Shown: positions 17,522 through 26,730 of the stretch, piece after piece | How the letters are laid out: the number at the start of each line of letters is the position of its first letter | How positions within the stretch are numbered: the first letter of the stretch is position 1 | Assembly (NCBI RefSeq): GCF_012932375.1 | Contig: NZ_JAAIIG010000006.1 | Coordinates: forward strand, 62,001-126,000 | DNA length: 64,000 nt | Source of the DNA: Bifidobacterium olomucense | Lineage (GTDB): Bacteria; Actinomycetota; Actinomycetes; Actinomycetales; Bifidobacteriaceae | Direction: 5' to 3' | Notes under the pieces: model-generated | The model's input: only the letters and a program-made list of their open reading frames with translations | Told to the model about the DNA's origin: nothing | Databases searched by the model: none | Made by a program: the position numbers and the translations under genes

Positions 17522-18739
17522 ATGTCGACAACAATAGAAGCCCATGTGCGCATTACTCTCGATACAGGTAAAGAGGTAACCGCAGGTACTCTGCACGCAA
17601 CAGGCAACACACTGTTGTTCCACTACCTGCCTTCCTATATCGCCGACGCTGATTCCTTCGACCTTTTCCCCTCTATGCCCCGCTCACTGGCCTCATTTCA
17701 TTTCTCCGGTCTGGGACCGTTTTCCGATTCCGCCCCAGACCGTTGGGGGCGAAAAGTATTCGCTCGGAGCCTCAAACGTACGCGAGTCTTCGAGCCAGAA
17801 TACCTGTTTGGCGTCAACGATTTGACCCGTCAAGGGGCCGTGCGATTCGTCGTCAATGGGGATTATGTAGCAGGAAATGAAGGCGTCCCTGTTGTAGCCA
17901 ACTTGCCCGACTTGATGAACACAGCGGACGCGGTGGAGAAAAATCAGGAAATCAGCGACATTGCTCTGCGCCGTTTATACCGAGCTACCGGATCACTCGG
18001 CGGAGCGCGGCCAAAAGCGTCGGTAGTTGATGGGGACTCACTTTGGCTCGCTAAATTCCCTAAACCGGACGGCGACAATTGGGATGTAATTGGATGGGAA
18101 TCAGTGACTCTTGATATCGCGCAACTTGCAGGAATCCAAGTTCCCCAGCACCGGACCATCAAGATTCAAGATTCCGAGGGAAGAAGTCGAACCGTCCTTC
18201 TCGTACAACGCTTTGATCGCACTCCGAGTGCGGATATTCAGCACGCGAAACGCATTCCCTATATGTCCGCAATGACAGCACTAGAAGCTTCTGATGGGGA
18301 AGGCGGCGACTGGATCGATCTTGCCGAGGATGCTCGGCTCAGAGGTGCAGACACCACCGAACTCTGGCGTCGCGCCATGTTCGGCGCAGCAATCGGCAAT
18401 CTCGATGATCACCTGCGCAATCACGGTTTTCTTCGCATTCAGAGTTCATGGCATTTGGCACCAGCGTTTGACATGAATCCGGAACCATATGACGAAAAGA
18501 TGCCAGACTCCCATCAGCTTTCCTTCTGTGGGGATAACGAAGTGACCACGAACACCCTACTTACTGATGACGCATTGGCGGTATTCGGGGTGAGTAACAC
18601 ATATGCTAACCAGTGGAGAAGCACACTGCGCTCCAGCCTTTCGCAAGCTCTTAACCGATCGAAGATGCAGCACATTGATTCATCTTCGATCGAGCTGATG
18701 AGCACACGATTCAGCCACGCCATTGAGCTATTGTCATAA
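17522..18739 (+). CDS. hipA: HipA-like serine/threonine kinase toxin
   Basis: A 405-residue HipA-family kinase; such proteins phosphorylate aminoacyl-tRNA synthetases and cause growth arrest or persistence. An N-terminal HipA subdomain (HYLPSYIADADSFDLFPSM) is followed by the Gly-rich GGARPKASV loop (about 159-167), LWLAKFP with the ATP-binding Lys, the catalytic NLDDHLRNHG (about 292-301, Asp and Asn as in N-x-D-x-H-x-x-N), and the metal-binding LAPAFDMNP. All key residues appear intact. Its substrate is unknown. The GC content is lower by eye than in flanking genes, suggesting acquisition by transfer. A Rho-independent terminator lies ~215 bp downstream. Confidence 0.9.
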   Translation: MSTTIEAHVRITLDTGKEVTAGTLHATGNTLLFHYLPSYIADADSFDLFPSMPRSLASFHFSGLGPFSDSAPDRWGRKVFARSLKRTRVFEPEYLFGVNDLTRQGAVRFVVNGDYVAGNEGVPVVANLPDLMNTADAVEKNQEISDIALRRLYRATGSLGGARPKASVVDGDSLWLAKFPKPDGDNWDVIGWESVTLDIAQLAGIQVPQHRTIKIQDSEGRSRTVLLVQRFDRTPSADIQHAKRIPYMSAMTALEASDGEGGDWIDLAEDARLRGADTTELWRRAMFGAAIGNLDDHLRNHGFLRIQSSWHLAPAFDMNPEPYDEKMPDSHQLSFCGDNEVTTNTLLTDDALAVFGVSNTYANQWRSTLRSSLSQALNRSKMQHIDSSSIELMSTRFSHAIELLS

Positions 18740-18955
18740 TTCGGGCGAGCGCGAGCGGCAGCGCCCTGGGCATCGGCTTTATCAGCGAATTTTCAGTGTT
18801 TTGGCGGGGATTCTTTGAGGGTGCTCCATCGCTGTTCGCAAGTTCGCGCGGTTTACTATGAACTACCGGCAAACGAAAGCGCACCGGCGAGGTTCTTCCG
18901 CAGGGAACCCCATAACTGAATTCCTTCTTCTCTTCTTCTTCCTCTCTCCTGTTTC

Positions 18956-18982
18956 AAGGCCCGGCCCAAACCGCCGGGCCTT
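18956..18982 (+). terminator. Terminator downstream of hipA
   Basis: A 9-bp GC-rich stem, AAGGCCCGG/CCGGGCCTT, with a 9-nt loop, followed by GTTTGTG. Confidence 0.75.
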
Positions 18983-19019
18983 GTTTGTGATTGTGACCGA
19001 TTGAGTCCGATTGGAGGCG

Positions 19020-19135
19020 ATGAGGGGGAGGACGGCCGGACCAGCCGAACCCGGGAAGACCGAACCAGCCGGACCCAGGATGGCCGGGACCAGCCGGACC
19101 CGGATCACGCAGCCAAGCCCGGGTCAGGCAAGTCA
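19020..19135. repeat. Degenerate tandem repeat of ACCAGCCGGACCC
   Basis: Three or four imperfect copies (near 19039, 19066, 19091) lie in the gene-free stretch between hipA and the pilin gene. I see no coding signal in them. Confidence 0.6.
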
Positions 19136-19190
19136 CGCAGTCGTCTAGGTCGTCCAAACTACTGATCTGCAATACGCACGACACCCGTGG

Positions 19191-19299
19191 CGTACGTTAT
19201 TCCAGAGCAAAACCCGTATCATCTGGAAAAACGTACGCTCAGTAGCCGTCAGCATACGGTTTTCCAGAAAAAGGGAAATCTACTCTGGAGAAACGTACG
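19191..19299. repeat. REPIN-like element, copy 3
   Basis: Units at 19191-19237 and 19253-19299 have the same 47-15-47 layout as the other two copies and are somewhat diverged (CGTACGTTATTCCAGA at the left end). It lies in the convergent gap between hipA and the pilin gene. Confidence 0.85.
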
Positions 19300-19513
19300 C
19301 TGAGACGACCGGCGGAGCAGACAGCAGCCCACCGGCCCGAAGTTCTGGTCAGGCACATATTGCGGCCTATGGCCCGCATCTTTGCGGGATGTCAAACAGT
19401 TGATCGGACATACATTTCGTAAGGAACGCGCTCCGTAGGTTGCAGCGAAAACGTCTGGGGACACTTTTCGTGCGAATCGGGTGCCAATGCAATACGAATG
19501 TGGGAATACGAAT

Positions 19514-19546
19514 GTGGGGCATGCAGCGCTAGGCCGCATACCCCAC
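19514..19546 (-). terminator. Hairpin downstream of the pilin gene
   Basis: GTGGGGCATGCAGC pairs with GCCGCATACCCCAC at 12 of 14 positions, 39 bp past the pilin stop. It probably terminates the pilus transcript. No strong T-run is present. Confidence 0.55.
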
Positions 19547-19584
19547 AGACTCTGTATTGGCTATTGCCTTACAGCGTACTTACA

Positions 19585-21720
19585 TCACACGTGACGCAGC
19601 GCACGCTTGGTGGCGCGAGACTTCGTGAACACCAGACCCGCAGCACCAGCCAGCAGCGCACCGATCACAGTAAACATGATGATGCCCGCAGCACCGGTCT
19701 TCGGCAGCTCGGTGATGTTCTTCACGTTCTTCACCTTGTAGTCGGTGATTTCCACCTTGTTGCCCTGAGCATCCTGAGTTTCATTCACCGTAGGAGCCAA
19801 GCCCCACTTGTCGATGCCCTTGAAGGATACAGCCTTGCCGCCCTCGATGGTGACGTTGAACTGAACGGAGATGGCATCACCCAAATACCCTGCAGGAGCC
19901 TTGGTTTCGGTAACGGTGTAAGTGCCGTCTGCCAGGCCAGAGAACGTCACGATGCCATTCTGCCGCTTGTAGTCGCGGGAATCAGATTCGTTGATGCCAG
20001 CACCAGTCCACGGATCAGCCACATGATTGATTTCTTCGTCCGATGCCTGACCATCATTGTTCTTATCGTACTTCGCAACCAAAGCTTGGTTGCTCCAATC
20101 AGGATTGTTCAACGCAACGGCTTTGTTGCCGGTTACGCTGGCATCAGGTTCGATATAGAACGTGGCACCATTAATGTCGGCGTTGCTCAGTCCCTGTGCG
20201 TCGGTCTTCGTGAACATGAAACGACCAAGAGTGAGCTTGGTTCCGTGCTCGGCCTTGGTGTTGTTGTCGTTCACTTCGACGGTGTTAGGCACATCCCCCT
20301 GCACGCCAGTGATCTTGGCCACATAAGTGACGACTACGGTCTTGCCCCACAACGGAGTCTTGTTGTAATCGGCGGACTGGATGAGCTTGCTGAAGTCCAA
20401 CGTAAAGTTGGTCGTCTTATCGGTAACGCCAGCGATGATCTTGCTCTCATCCACGCCTGCTGTTGCAGCATCATCCGTGCTGGTGGTCGTCAAATCGAAA
20501 TCCGTACCAGCGGCAAGGGTCTTCAACGGCTGCACGCCATCGGTGTTCGGATCCTCATCCTTCAACGAGCCATCGGCATTGGTGTCATACACCTTTACGT
20601 CATAGGCGGCTGCGTTGTCGCTACCGTCCTCAGAGTTAGCCACGGTGTGACCATTAGCGTCTTTGATACCGTCAAGGTAAACAGTCTGGCCAGCGCCCGG
20701 GTAATCAGTCAACTTGTAGACGTAGGTCGTCGGATCATAACCCGTCGTCAGAGGCAAAGTGCTCTTCAGCGTGTAACGCACAGTCTGACCGGTAGAGACG
20801 GTCTTATCGGAATCATCGACGGTCTTGTTGATCGGTGTCACGTGGTTCTTAAAGGCCACGGTGTTGTCACCAGCATCGAGATCGCCAAGCGGGTATAGAT
20901 AGTTGACGGGATTGGTGGTGCCGTCGGCGGTCAGATGACCGGAAGCAAGAATAATCGGCGCAGAATTGACAACAACCTTGCCATTGGTGGCAGCATCATT
21001 CTCAGTACCATCCTTGATGTGCCCGCTGGGATAAGAGGTCACATCGAGGAACAAGTAGATACCGGCTGGCAGATCAGCAGTGAACGACTTGGGATCATTG
21101 GCAACAGCTTTCAGATTGCCTTGCCCATGAACATAAGACAGCTCCGTAGGATCGCCCAGCGCAACAGGAGCCGTTTCGTCATTGAGGTTACTGTTGAGCG
21201 TATCGGCGAACTTACGGGTGGTGCTTGCGGTGGTCGGATTAGACCCATCGGTCGTGGTCCACGGCTTGTTAGCAGACTGGTCAAGGTAACCGTACTGCAA
21301 AGCCCATGCCAGAGTGTCGGCATTGGTGGGAACCTTGCCAGCGTAAGGATCATTCGCATCTGCAGTAACGTCTGCCAGGGCTACCTTCAGGGCTTTGGAG
21401 ACACCATCTTTGGCGGCGTCAGCAGTCTGCACACCGAACACTGCATTGCCATCGACATCAACGTACTGGTAGTAATCAGCCAGTTTGTACGCCTCAATCT
21501 TACGATTGTTGTTGATGCCCCACTGGTCAGCATCGTCAGCGGTGAACTTGAACGTGGCGTCTGCAGTCACCTTGCCCTGATTATCCACCTGACCGGCTGC
21601 CAAAGGCTGATATGGCAGTTGCGGAGTCTCCACAGCATTCGCCGTGGTGGCACCGAGGGCTAAGCCGCCGAATAGGGTGGCTGCGGCGGCGATGCCGGCG
21701 AATAGTTTTCTCATCTTCAT
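19585..21720 (-). CDS. LPXTG-anchored SpaH/FimA-type major pilin
   Basis: Backbone subunit of a sortase-assembled pilus. The 711-residue precursor has a signal peptide (MKMRKLFAGIAAAATLFGG, cleavage expected after TTANA), repeated pilin/SpaA-type beta domains, an E-box YTVTETKAPAGYLG (about 600), and a sorting signal LPKTG (about 670) followed by a hydrophobic helix and a basic tail. The start at ATG 21720 is supported by an AAGAAGGG ribosome site; longer in-frame starts would precede the signal peptide. The position expected for the YPK pilin motif reads NYLYPLGDL, without the lysine that normally forms the intersubunit bond. It lies just downstream of the large adhesin gene (157-bp gap). 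Confidence 0.92.
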   Translation of the reverse strand: MKMRKLFAGIAAAATLFGGLALGATTANAVETPQLPYQPLAAGQVDNQGKVTADATFKFTADDADQWGINNNRKIEAYKLADYYQYVDVDGNAVFGVQTADAAKDGVSKALKVALADVTADANDPYAGKVPTNADTLAWALQYGYLDQSANKPWTTTDGSNPTTASTTRKFADTLNSNLNDETAPVALGDPTELSYVHGQGNLKAVANDPKSFTADLPAGIYLFLDVTSYPSGHIKDGTENDAATNGKVVVNSAPIILASGHLTADGTTNPVNYLYPLGDLDAGDNTVAFKNHVTPINKTVDDSDKTVSTGQTVRYTLKSTLPLTTGYDPTTYVYKLTDYPGAGQTVYLDGIKDANGHTVANSEDGSDNAAAYDVKVYDTNADGSLKDEDPNTDGVQPLKTLAAGTDFDLTTTSTDDAATAGVDESKIIAGVTDKTTNFTLDFSKLIQSADYNKTPLWGKTVVVTYVAKITGVQGDVPNTVEVNDNNTKAEHGTKLTLGRFMFTKTDAQGLSNADINGATFYIEPDASVTGNKAVALNNPDWSNQALVAKYDKNNDGQASDEEINHVADPWTGAGINESDSRDYKRQNGIVTFSGLADGTYTVTETKAPAGYLGDAISVQFNVTIEGGKAVSFKGIDKWGLAPTVNETQDAQGNKVEITDYKVKNVKNITELPKTGAAGIIMFTVIGALLAGAAGLVFTKSRATKRALRHV

Positions 21721-21876
21721 GATGAGACCCTTCTTCCTGTTGTTTGTGTTCTTCTTGTTTCTTGTTTCTGGATGAGTCGGAGACATCAGTCGATGCGCTC
21801 CGTAAGACATGTCTGTCTGACGCTGCGTCATAAACACAACAGGCGCGGCGGGAGTGCGGGAGGCGAAACCGCGAGG

Positions 21877-24800
21877 CTAGCCGTTAAGCCCCTTCCGTTT
21901 GCGGTATTCGTTGACAAGTGCAAGAGCGACGGCCGCGCACACGGCGAACGCGCCACCATACAGCAGCCATTCACGCGCATCCACGCCACCGGTAAACGGC
22001 AACGCCGTCACCTGACGAATATTGGCGATCTTGTTGCCGGCCACGTGCGCGCAAGCATCCCCAGCGGCGCGAGTCACCTTCGACGAAGTCGAAGTCTCCG
22101 GCGTGCAAATTGTCACATCACCTGTAGATCCACTATCCGAGGTCGGCGGATTGTGTCCGATCACGAACTGGTACGTGGTCGTGGACAGTACAAACCCTTG
22201 CGGAGCCTCGGTTTCGGTGAGCTGATACGTATACTCAGTGTGCGCATCAGATGGCATCTTCAGGCCTTTGACCCTGAACTTGCCGGACGCACGATCGACG
22301 TCGGCGTAGGTCTTCTCGACTGTGCCGTCCGTGCCGCCGGTCAGATCATTGGACTGGGTGTCGCAATAGTTGTTCTCGCTTACGCAGTCCGTCACCTTGG
22401 CCGTGACGGCGATGGAGGTGCCGTTAGCATCCTTAACCGGGTTGCCGTCCTTATCGAGCGGACCGTAAATCTCCCACTCGGAACCGGCGAGCAACTCACC
22501 GTTGTCCTTGGCGACTTTCGACCATGACACGTTCGGCTGCGTGTTGGTGATGTCGTTATTCGGCACTTCAGTCTTGCCGTCCGACTTGTAGATCTGCACC
22601 TTGTCGTCGGAGTTGGCGTCCACGCTGAAGAAGCGGTAGGACGTGTTATCAGTCGGCATCCAATACCCATCGGGCGACTTCGTTTCCACCAGTTTGTAGG
22701 TGGCCTTGGCCTTATCCACGAAGATATTGAACTTGCCGACAGTGCCGTCGGTGTCTGTAAAGGCCTTGTCCTTGTTATCGACCTCACAGTTCACGGTATC
22801 CGAATCCACGCAGTCGGTCACTTCGTGCGGCTGAGCGCCGCTCACCTTCGTACCGTCGTCAGCGTTGATTTCCGTCACCGTCCACACGGAGCCGGGCAAA
22901 TCCTGGCTCTTGGAATCGACATCCACCTTGCCCCACGAAACACCCTTCAGGCGGGTGTTACCGATCTCCTTATCCACGTTGGTGGTGTTGTCCCACTGCG
23001 CTTGGGCATTGTTCACGGTGAACGTGTACTTCTTCTTAGAGCCGTTGTCCAGTTCTGGCGTATATCCAGTCGGAGCAGAAGTTTCTTCCAACGTGTACGT
23101 GCCATTGTGCAGGTTGTTGATGTCGAATCCACCGGCGTCCGGGTTGTTATCGACACCGAGATAGCTGTCGCCGCCCTGATTATCGATAATGCGCATCGAG
23201 TTGGTGACAGTCCACTGCTGAGTAGTTTTATCCTGAGTGACCTCCTGCTTCCAGCAGATGCCGTTGTTCCATGCCTTCGTGCCGGCTTCGGTGAGGATGC
23301 CGGACGCATCGGCGGCGCACATGCCAGGGTCGAAGTCGGCGCTGAACGGACCGCCGAGCTTATCGCTAGCAAGCGCATCTTCCTTGGTCGCACCAGTGCC
23401 AGTAGTGCTCACCGTCCAAGTCGCGCCACCGATCTGGTTCTTGTCCTTGGCGTCTACCTTGGTCCACGAAGCCGTGTACGGCGTGGAGAACTTCACATCA
23501 CCGTTGGTAGCGAACGCGCCACCAGAGAGACGGGCGGAGTTGTTGGTGAACTGCACAGCATCCGAACTCCATGCTCCGGCCTTGGCAGATTCCCACTCCT
23601 CATCAGTCATGCCGTCAGCCTTGGTGGCCTTAAGCGCAATACCGGTGGTGATGCCCTTGGAAGGGTCACTCGTTCGGGTCATATTGATGACATGCGTGTG
23701 GGTGGCACCCATTGTCATCTTGGTACTTGTGTTCGACCCGTCACCATAACGACCGCCAGTTTTGGTGACGGCAAGGTTAGTACCACCCTTGTCATTGCCT
23801 GTATGCCAACCTGGTTTCGGGTCTGCAAAGTAATCCTGGAAACCACTGGCCGACTTGATAGGCGTGCCATCCGTATACCAATCGACTGCGGATTTTGTGC
23901 GGTCGGTGAACCACGTATCCATCAGCTGGAAACTGGTGCTCCCAATTTCGCCTTTCCACATCGGGTTCATAATGGCGAAATCGGCACCCGCTTCCGTACC
24001 ATCTCCATCGGTTACGGTGCCATGCACCTTGTCCGTGTCTTTGTCTCCACCTGTCTCCCAAGCCGTCAGCGCTGTTCCACTGAATGCCTTGTCATTGGGA
24101 TACGGAGACCCATTGGTGGAATTGTTCGGATCAATGGTATTTGTGACCGAGTTTTCAAACAACGCGATATTGCCGCCCTTGGATGCGGTACCCGTGCCGG
24201 ACGGGCATAGCCACAAGCCGCCACCGAAGTGGCCGGCTGTGTTCTTGGTGGCTACAGCTTTGGCCACATAGGTCACGCTTTTCGCCTCAGTGTAAATGGC
24301 ACCGCCAAGATATCCAGAGGTATTGTTCTCAAAGTAGCCGCCGAGGATGTATGCGCGGGAGGTGTACTTCTTAGTTTCGTCAGTCTGCTCACTATGCACG
24401 GTGCCTTCCTGCAGGAAGATGGCACCACCTGCACCGCCACGATACGCCGTACCGTCAGCTCCGCGCTGCTCCACACCGGAGTAGTTGTTGATGAACTTAG
24501 GCTTGGTACCCTTGACATCGTTCTGCACCCACAGCTCACCCTTTATATAGATGGCACCACCGCCATCCATATAGCCCCAGGCGCGGGAATAATTGCCGTC
24601 AAACGTCACGGCACCTTGAATATTGAGTTTGCCACTGGACGCGTAGATGGCACCACCGCCAACATCGGCATTGTTCCTCCAACAATCATCTGTATCGCCT
24701 GTGGTGGTGTTGCACTGCTTCAGATTACCTTGATTATCTACCGCTACAGTGTGTGCATTGTCTTTGAACATGACCGACTGACCGGTAACGGGATTCGGAA

Positions 24801-26151
24801 CGATGGCAGTGGAACCACTATCCTGTGAGATCGCGCCGCCACCATTACGAGCTTGGTTACCGGTAAACGTAGCCGAGGTGATGGTGAGCGTGCCATTGTT
24901 ATGGATTACGCCACCCTTGGAACCGGCCTTGTTGTTGGAGAACGTACCGCCATCCACGGTCATGGTATCAGTTTTGCTGTTCTGCATGAACACGCCAGCG
25001 GCCATGTTTGAGGAGTTGCCGTCGAAGGTACCACCATGTACATCGATAGTGCCGGCGTTGCTATACACCACGCCACCGCGCCAGCCCTTGTTTTCCTTGA
25101 ACTCACCGCTGTTGATAGTCAGGGAGCCACCGTTCTGGTAGTAGACGCCGCCCATCTGGCCATCTTTTTCGTTTGCGGTGTTGTTGGAGAATGTGGCATT
25201 GTTAATCATGGTGGAACCGGAGAACTGATAGAACACACCTCCATTGGCAGCACTGTTATCGCTGAACGAGCCACCATTAATAACGAACGTGCCACCATCG
25301 TTGACCGCAACCGATCCACCGTTGTCGCTACGCACATGATTATCTTTGTCGTATGTTAACGGGGTTTTGATGTTGTCGAATGTACCGTTGTTGATGACAA
25401 GCGTACCGGTATTGCCCGCAGCATCTTTGTTCATCAGGGCGAGCCAGCGCTGGGCGTTCTTGTAGGAGAAGCTGGCATCGTTGGCATCCTTGCCGAGGGT
25501 AAGGGTGTGATTGCCGTTTACGATGAAGAGTGCGTCACCGGTGGAGGCGGTCAGCGCCGGGTTCACGCCGTCGTCCGCGGTGAGCGTCACACTGCCGCCG
25601 ATGGTGACCGGACCGCTGTTGGCCGGGGCGGTGATGGTCTTCGCGATGGTGACGAGGATGCCGTCAGCGGGAACATTGTCGCGGACGCAGCTGACGAGCG
25701 TATCCCAGTCGGATACAGCAGCGCAGTCACCGGTTGCGGCGGGCGATACGGCCTGAGGATCGGACTGCTGACCGTCAGCAGCAGTGCCGTCGGACGTGGC
25801 GTCATCTGCGTTTGCATTGTCCGTAGCATCGCTCGAATTGCCGGACGTACCGGAATCGGAACCGGAAGCGTTCCCGTCGGCGGTATTGCCGTCAGTGGAC
25901 GGGGTCGTGGAGTTCGTATCAGTGGTGCCGGGCACTACGGTTGCGGTGCCGTCGGCCTGATCGGCCCACGTACCGGAGCCGTTACCGTTCTGGGACTGTG
26001 ATGATTGCGTATCGCTGCTTCCGTCACCAGCCGTGTCTTCCGCGGAAGCCGGCATGGAACATACCAGCAGCATCGCCACCGCCGCCAATAGGGCGAGCAA
26101 CGTCCACGCGATACGGCGGAATCCGGTAGCCTTTGCGTTCTTACCGTGCAT
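21877..26151 (-). CDS. Giant LPXTG surface adhesin / minor pilin with beta-helix and SpaA domains
   Basis: A 1424-residue cell-wall protein, probably the pilus tip or minor subunit. It has an N-terminal signal peptide (WTLLALLAAVAMLLVCSMPASA) and a Ser/Thr/Asp/Gly-rich low-complexity stretch to about residue 135. A long right-handed beta-helix-like region (about 200-720) contains many variants of GGxFSNNxAxxxGGVxY (for example NGGSFSDNSAANGGVFYQ). Three SpaA/prealbumin-type domains each end in an E-box (YTLEETSAPTGYTP, YKLVETKSPDGYW, YQLTETEAPQGFVL). The protein ends with LPFTG (about 1387), a membrane helix and RKRKGLNG. GC is lower than the genome average by eye. Host attachment is the usual role of such proteins; the ligand is unknown. 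Confidence 0.9.
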   Translation of the reverse strand: MHGKNAKATGFRRIAWTLLALLAAVAMLLVCSMPASAEDTAGDGSSDTQSSQSQNGNGSGTWADQADGTATVVPGTTDTNSTTPSTDGNTADGNASGSDSGTSGNSSDATDNANADDATSDGTAADGQQSDPQAVSPAATGDCAAVSDWDTLVSCVRDNVPADGILVTIAKTITAPANSGPVTIGGSVTLTADDGVNPALTASTGDALFIVNGNHTLTLGKDANDASFSYKNAQRWLALMNKDAAGNTGTLVINNGTFDNIKTPLTYDKDNHVRSDNGGSVAVNDGGTFVINGGSFSDNSAANGGVFYQFSGSTMINNATFSNNTANEKDGQMGGVYYQNGGSLTINSGEFKENKGWRGGVVYSNAGTIDVHGGTFDGNSSNMAAGVFMQNSKTDTMTVDGGTFSNNKAGSKGGVIHNNGTLTITSATFTGNQARNGGGAISQDSGSTAIVPNPVTGQSVMFKDNAHTVAVDNQGNLKQCNTTTGDTDDCWRNNADVGGGAIYASSGKLNIQGAVTFDGNYSRAWGYMDGGGAIYIKGELWVQNDVKGTKPKFINNYSGVEQRGADGTAYRGGAGGAIFLQEGTVHSEQTDETKKYTSRAYILGGYFENNTSGYLGGAIYTEAKSVTYVAKAVATKNTAGHFGGGLWLCPSGTGTASKGGNIALFENSVTNTIDPNNSTNGSPYPNDKAFSGTALTAWETGGDKDTDKVHGTVTDGDGTEAGADFAIMNPMWKGEIGSTSFQLMDTWFTDRTKSAVDWYTDGTPIKSASGFQDYFADPKPGWHTGNDKGGTNLAVTKTGGRYGDGSNTSTKMTMGATHTHVINMTRTSDPSKGITTGIALKATKADGMTDEEWESAKAGAWSSDAVQFTNNSARLSGGAFATNGDVKFSTPYTASWTKVDAKDKNQIGGATWTVSTTGTGATKEDALASDKLGGPFSADFDPGMCAADASGILTEAGTKAWNNGICWKQEVTQDKTTQQWTVTNSMRIIDNQGGDSYLGVDNNPDAGGFDINNLHNGTYTLEETSAPTGYTPELDNGSKKKYTFTVNNAQAQWDNTTNVDKEIGNTRLKGVSWGKVDVDSKSQDLPGSVWTVTEINADDGTKVSGAQPHEVTDCVDSDTVNCEVDNKDKAFTDTDGTVGKFNIFVDKAKATYKLVETKSPDGYWMPTDNTSYRFFSVDANSDDKVQIYKSDGKTEVPNNDITNTQPNVSWSKVAKDNGELLAGSEWEIYGPLDKDGNPVKDANGTSIAVTAKVTDCVSENNYCDTQSNDLTGGTDGTVEKTYADVDRASGKFRVKGLKMPSDAHTEYTYQLTETEAPQGFVLSTTTYQFVIGHNPPTSDSGSTGDVTICTPETSTSSKVTRAAGDACAHVAGNKIANIRQVTALPFTGGVDAREWLLYGGAFAVCAAVALALVNEYRKRKGLNG

Positions 26152-26730
26152 ACCTCTGGCTAACTTCCTTCTTGTCGATAGTTCCCCTGCAACATCGCAC
26201 TAAAGAAACCATCGTCTATACCCTTTAACCTCTGAGGGGCCTTCCCCCGCTGCTTTCAGAAATACCCCTCTTGCGCACTCTTGTCAAAGAAAGCGCTTTC
26301 GTCAAATTCGAGGTTTATGCAATCCTTTGCATTCGCATCAATTCAGTGCTTTACGCCTTTGTTTACGCGTTAAACAAAGCGATGTTGTTATCAAATTGTT
26401 ATGCAAATTACAATCTTTTTTCGCATTTCCGTGTTATTTTCGCATTTTTTCGCAGCATCGCACCCCCTTTCTTTACCCTTTATAAAGCGATTTATCAGAG
26501 GCATGGACAAAGTAGACAACCTGTAGACAACTCAGGTGCCGGACGGCTCCGCCAACCGCGCATAGTCCAGACATCAGTCATCGCACCACCAAACTTCGGG
26601 GATTGCCTTGGAGTAACGTTTGCCCCAGCTACATCGGTACCGACCCATCGTCAACGGCATTGACGGCCACGCAACATCAGCGCCGACCAGGGACCGATTC
26701 GAAAACCAATCATCAGGGAAAGTGGACATC
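26152..26730. promoter_or_regulatory. AT-rich divergent control region of the pilus locus
   Basis: A gene-free 580 bp lies between the pilin/adhesin genes (minus) and the sortase gene (plus), strikingly AT-rich around 26270-26500. It contains a perfect 12-bp palindrome GAAAGCGCTTTC (26289-26300), of the kind used by LacI-type repressors, and a near-palindrome GTTTACGCGTTAAAC (26362-26376). No homopolymeric phase-variation tract was found. Confidence 0.5.

Noticed and set aside
26152-26730. Poly-G phase-variation tract controlling the pilus genes
   Set aside because: Such tracts occur at some bifidobacterial pilus loci, but the longest homopolymers here are short T and C runs.
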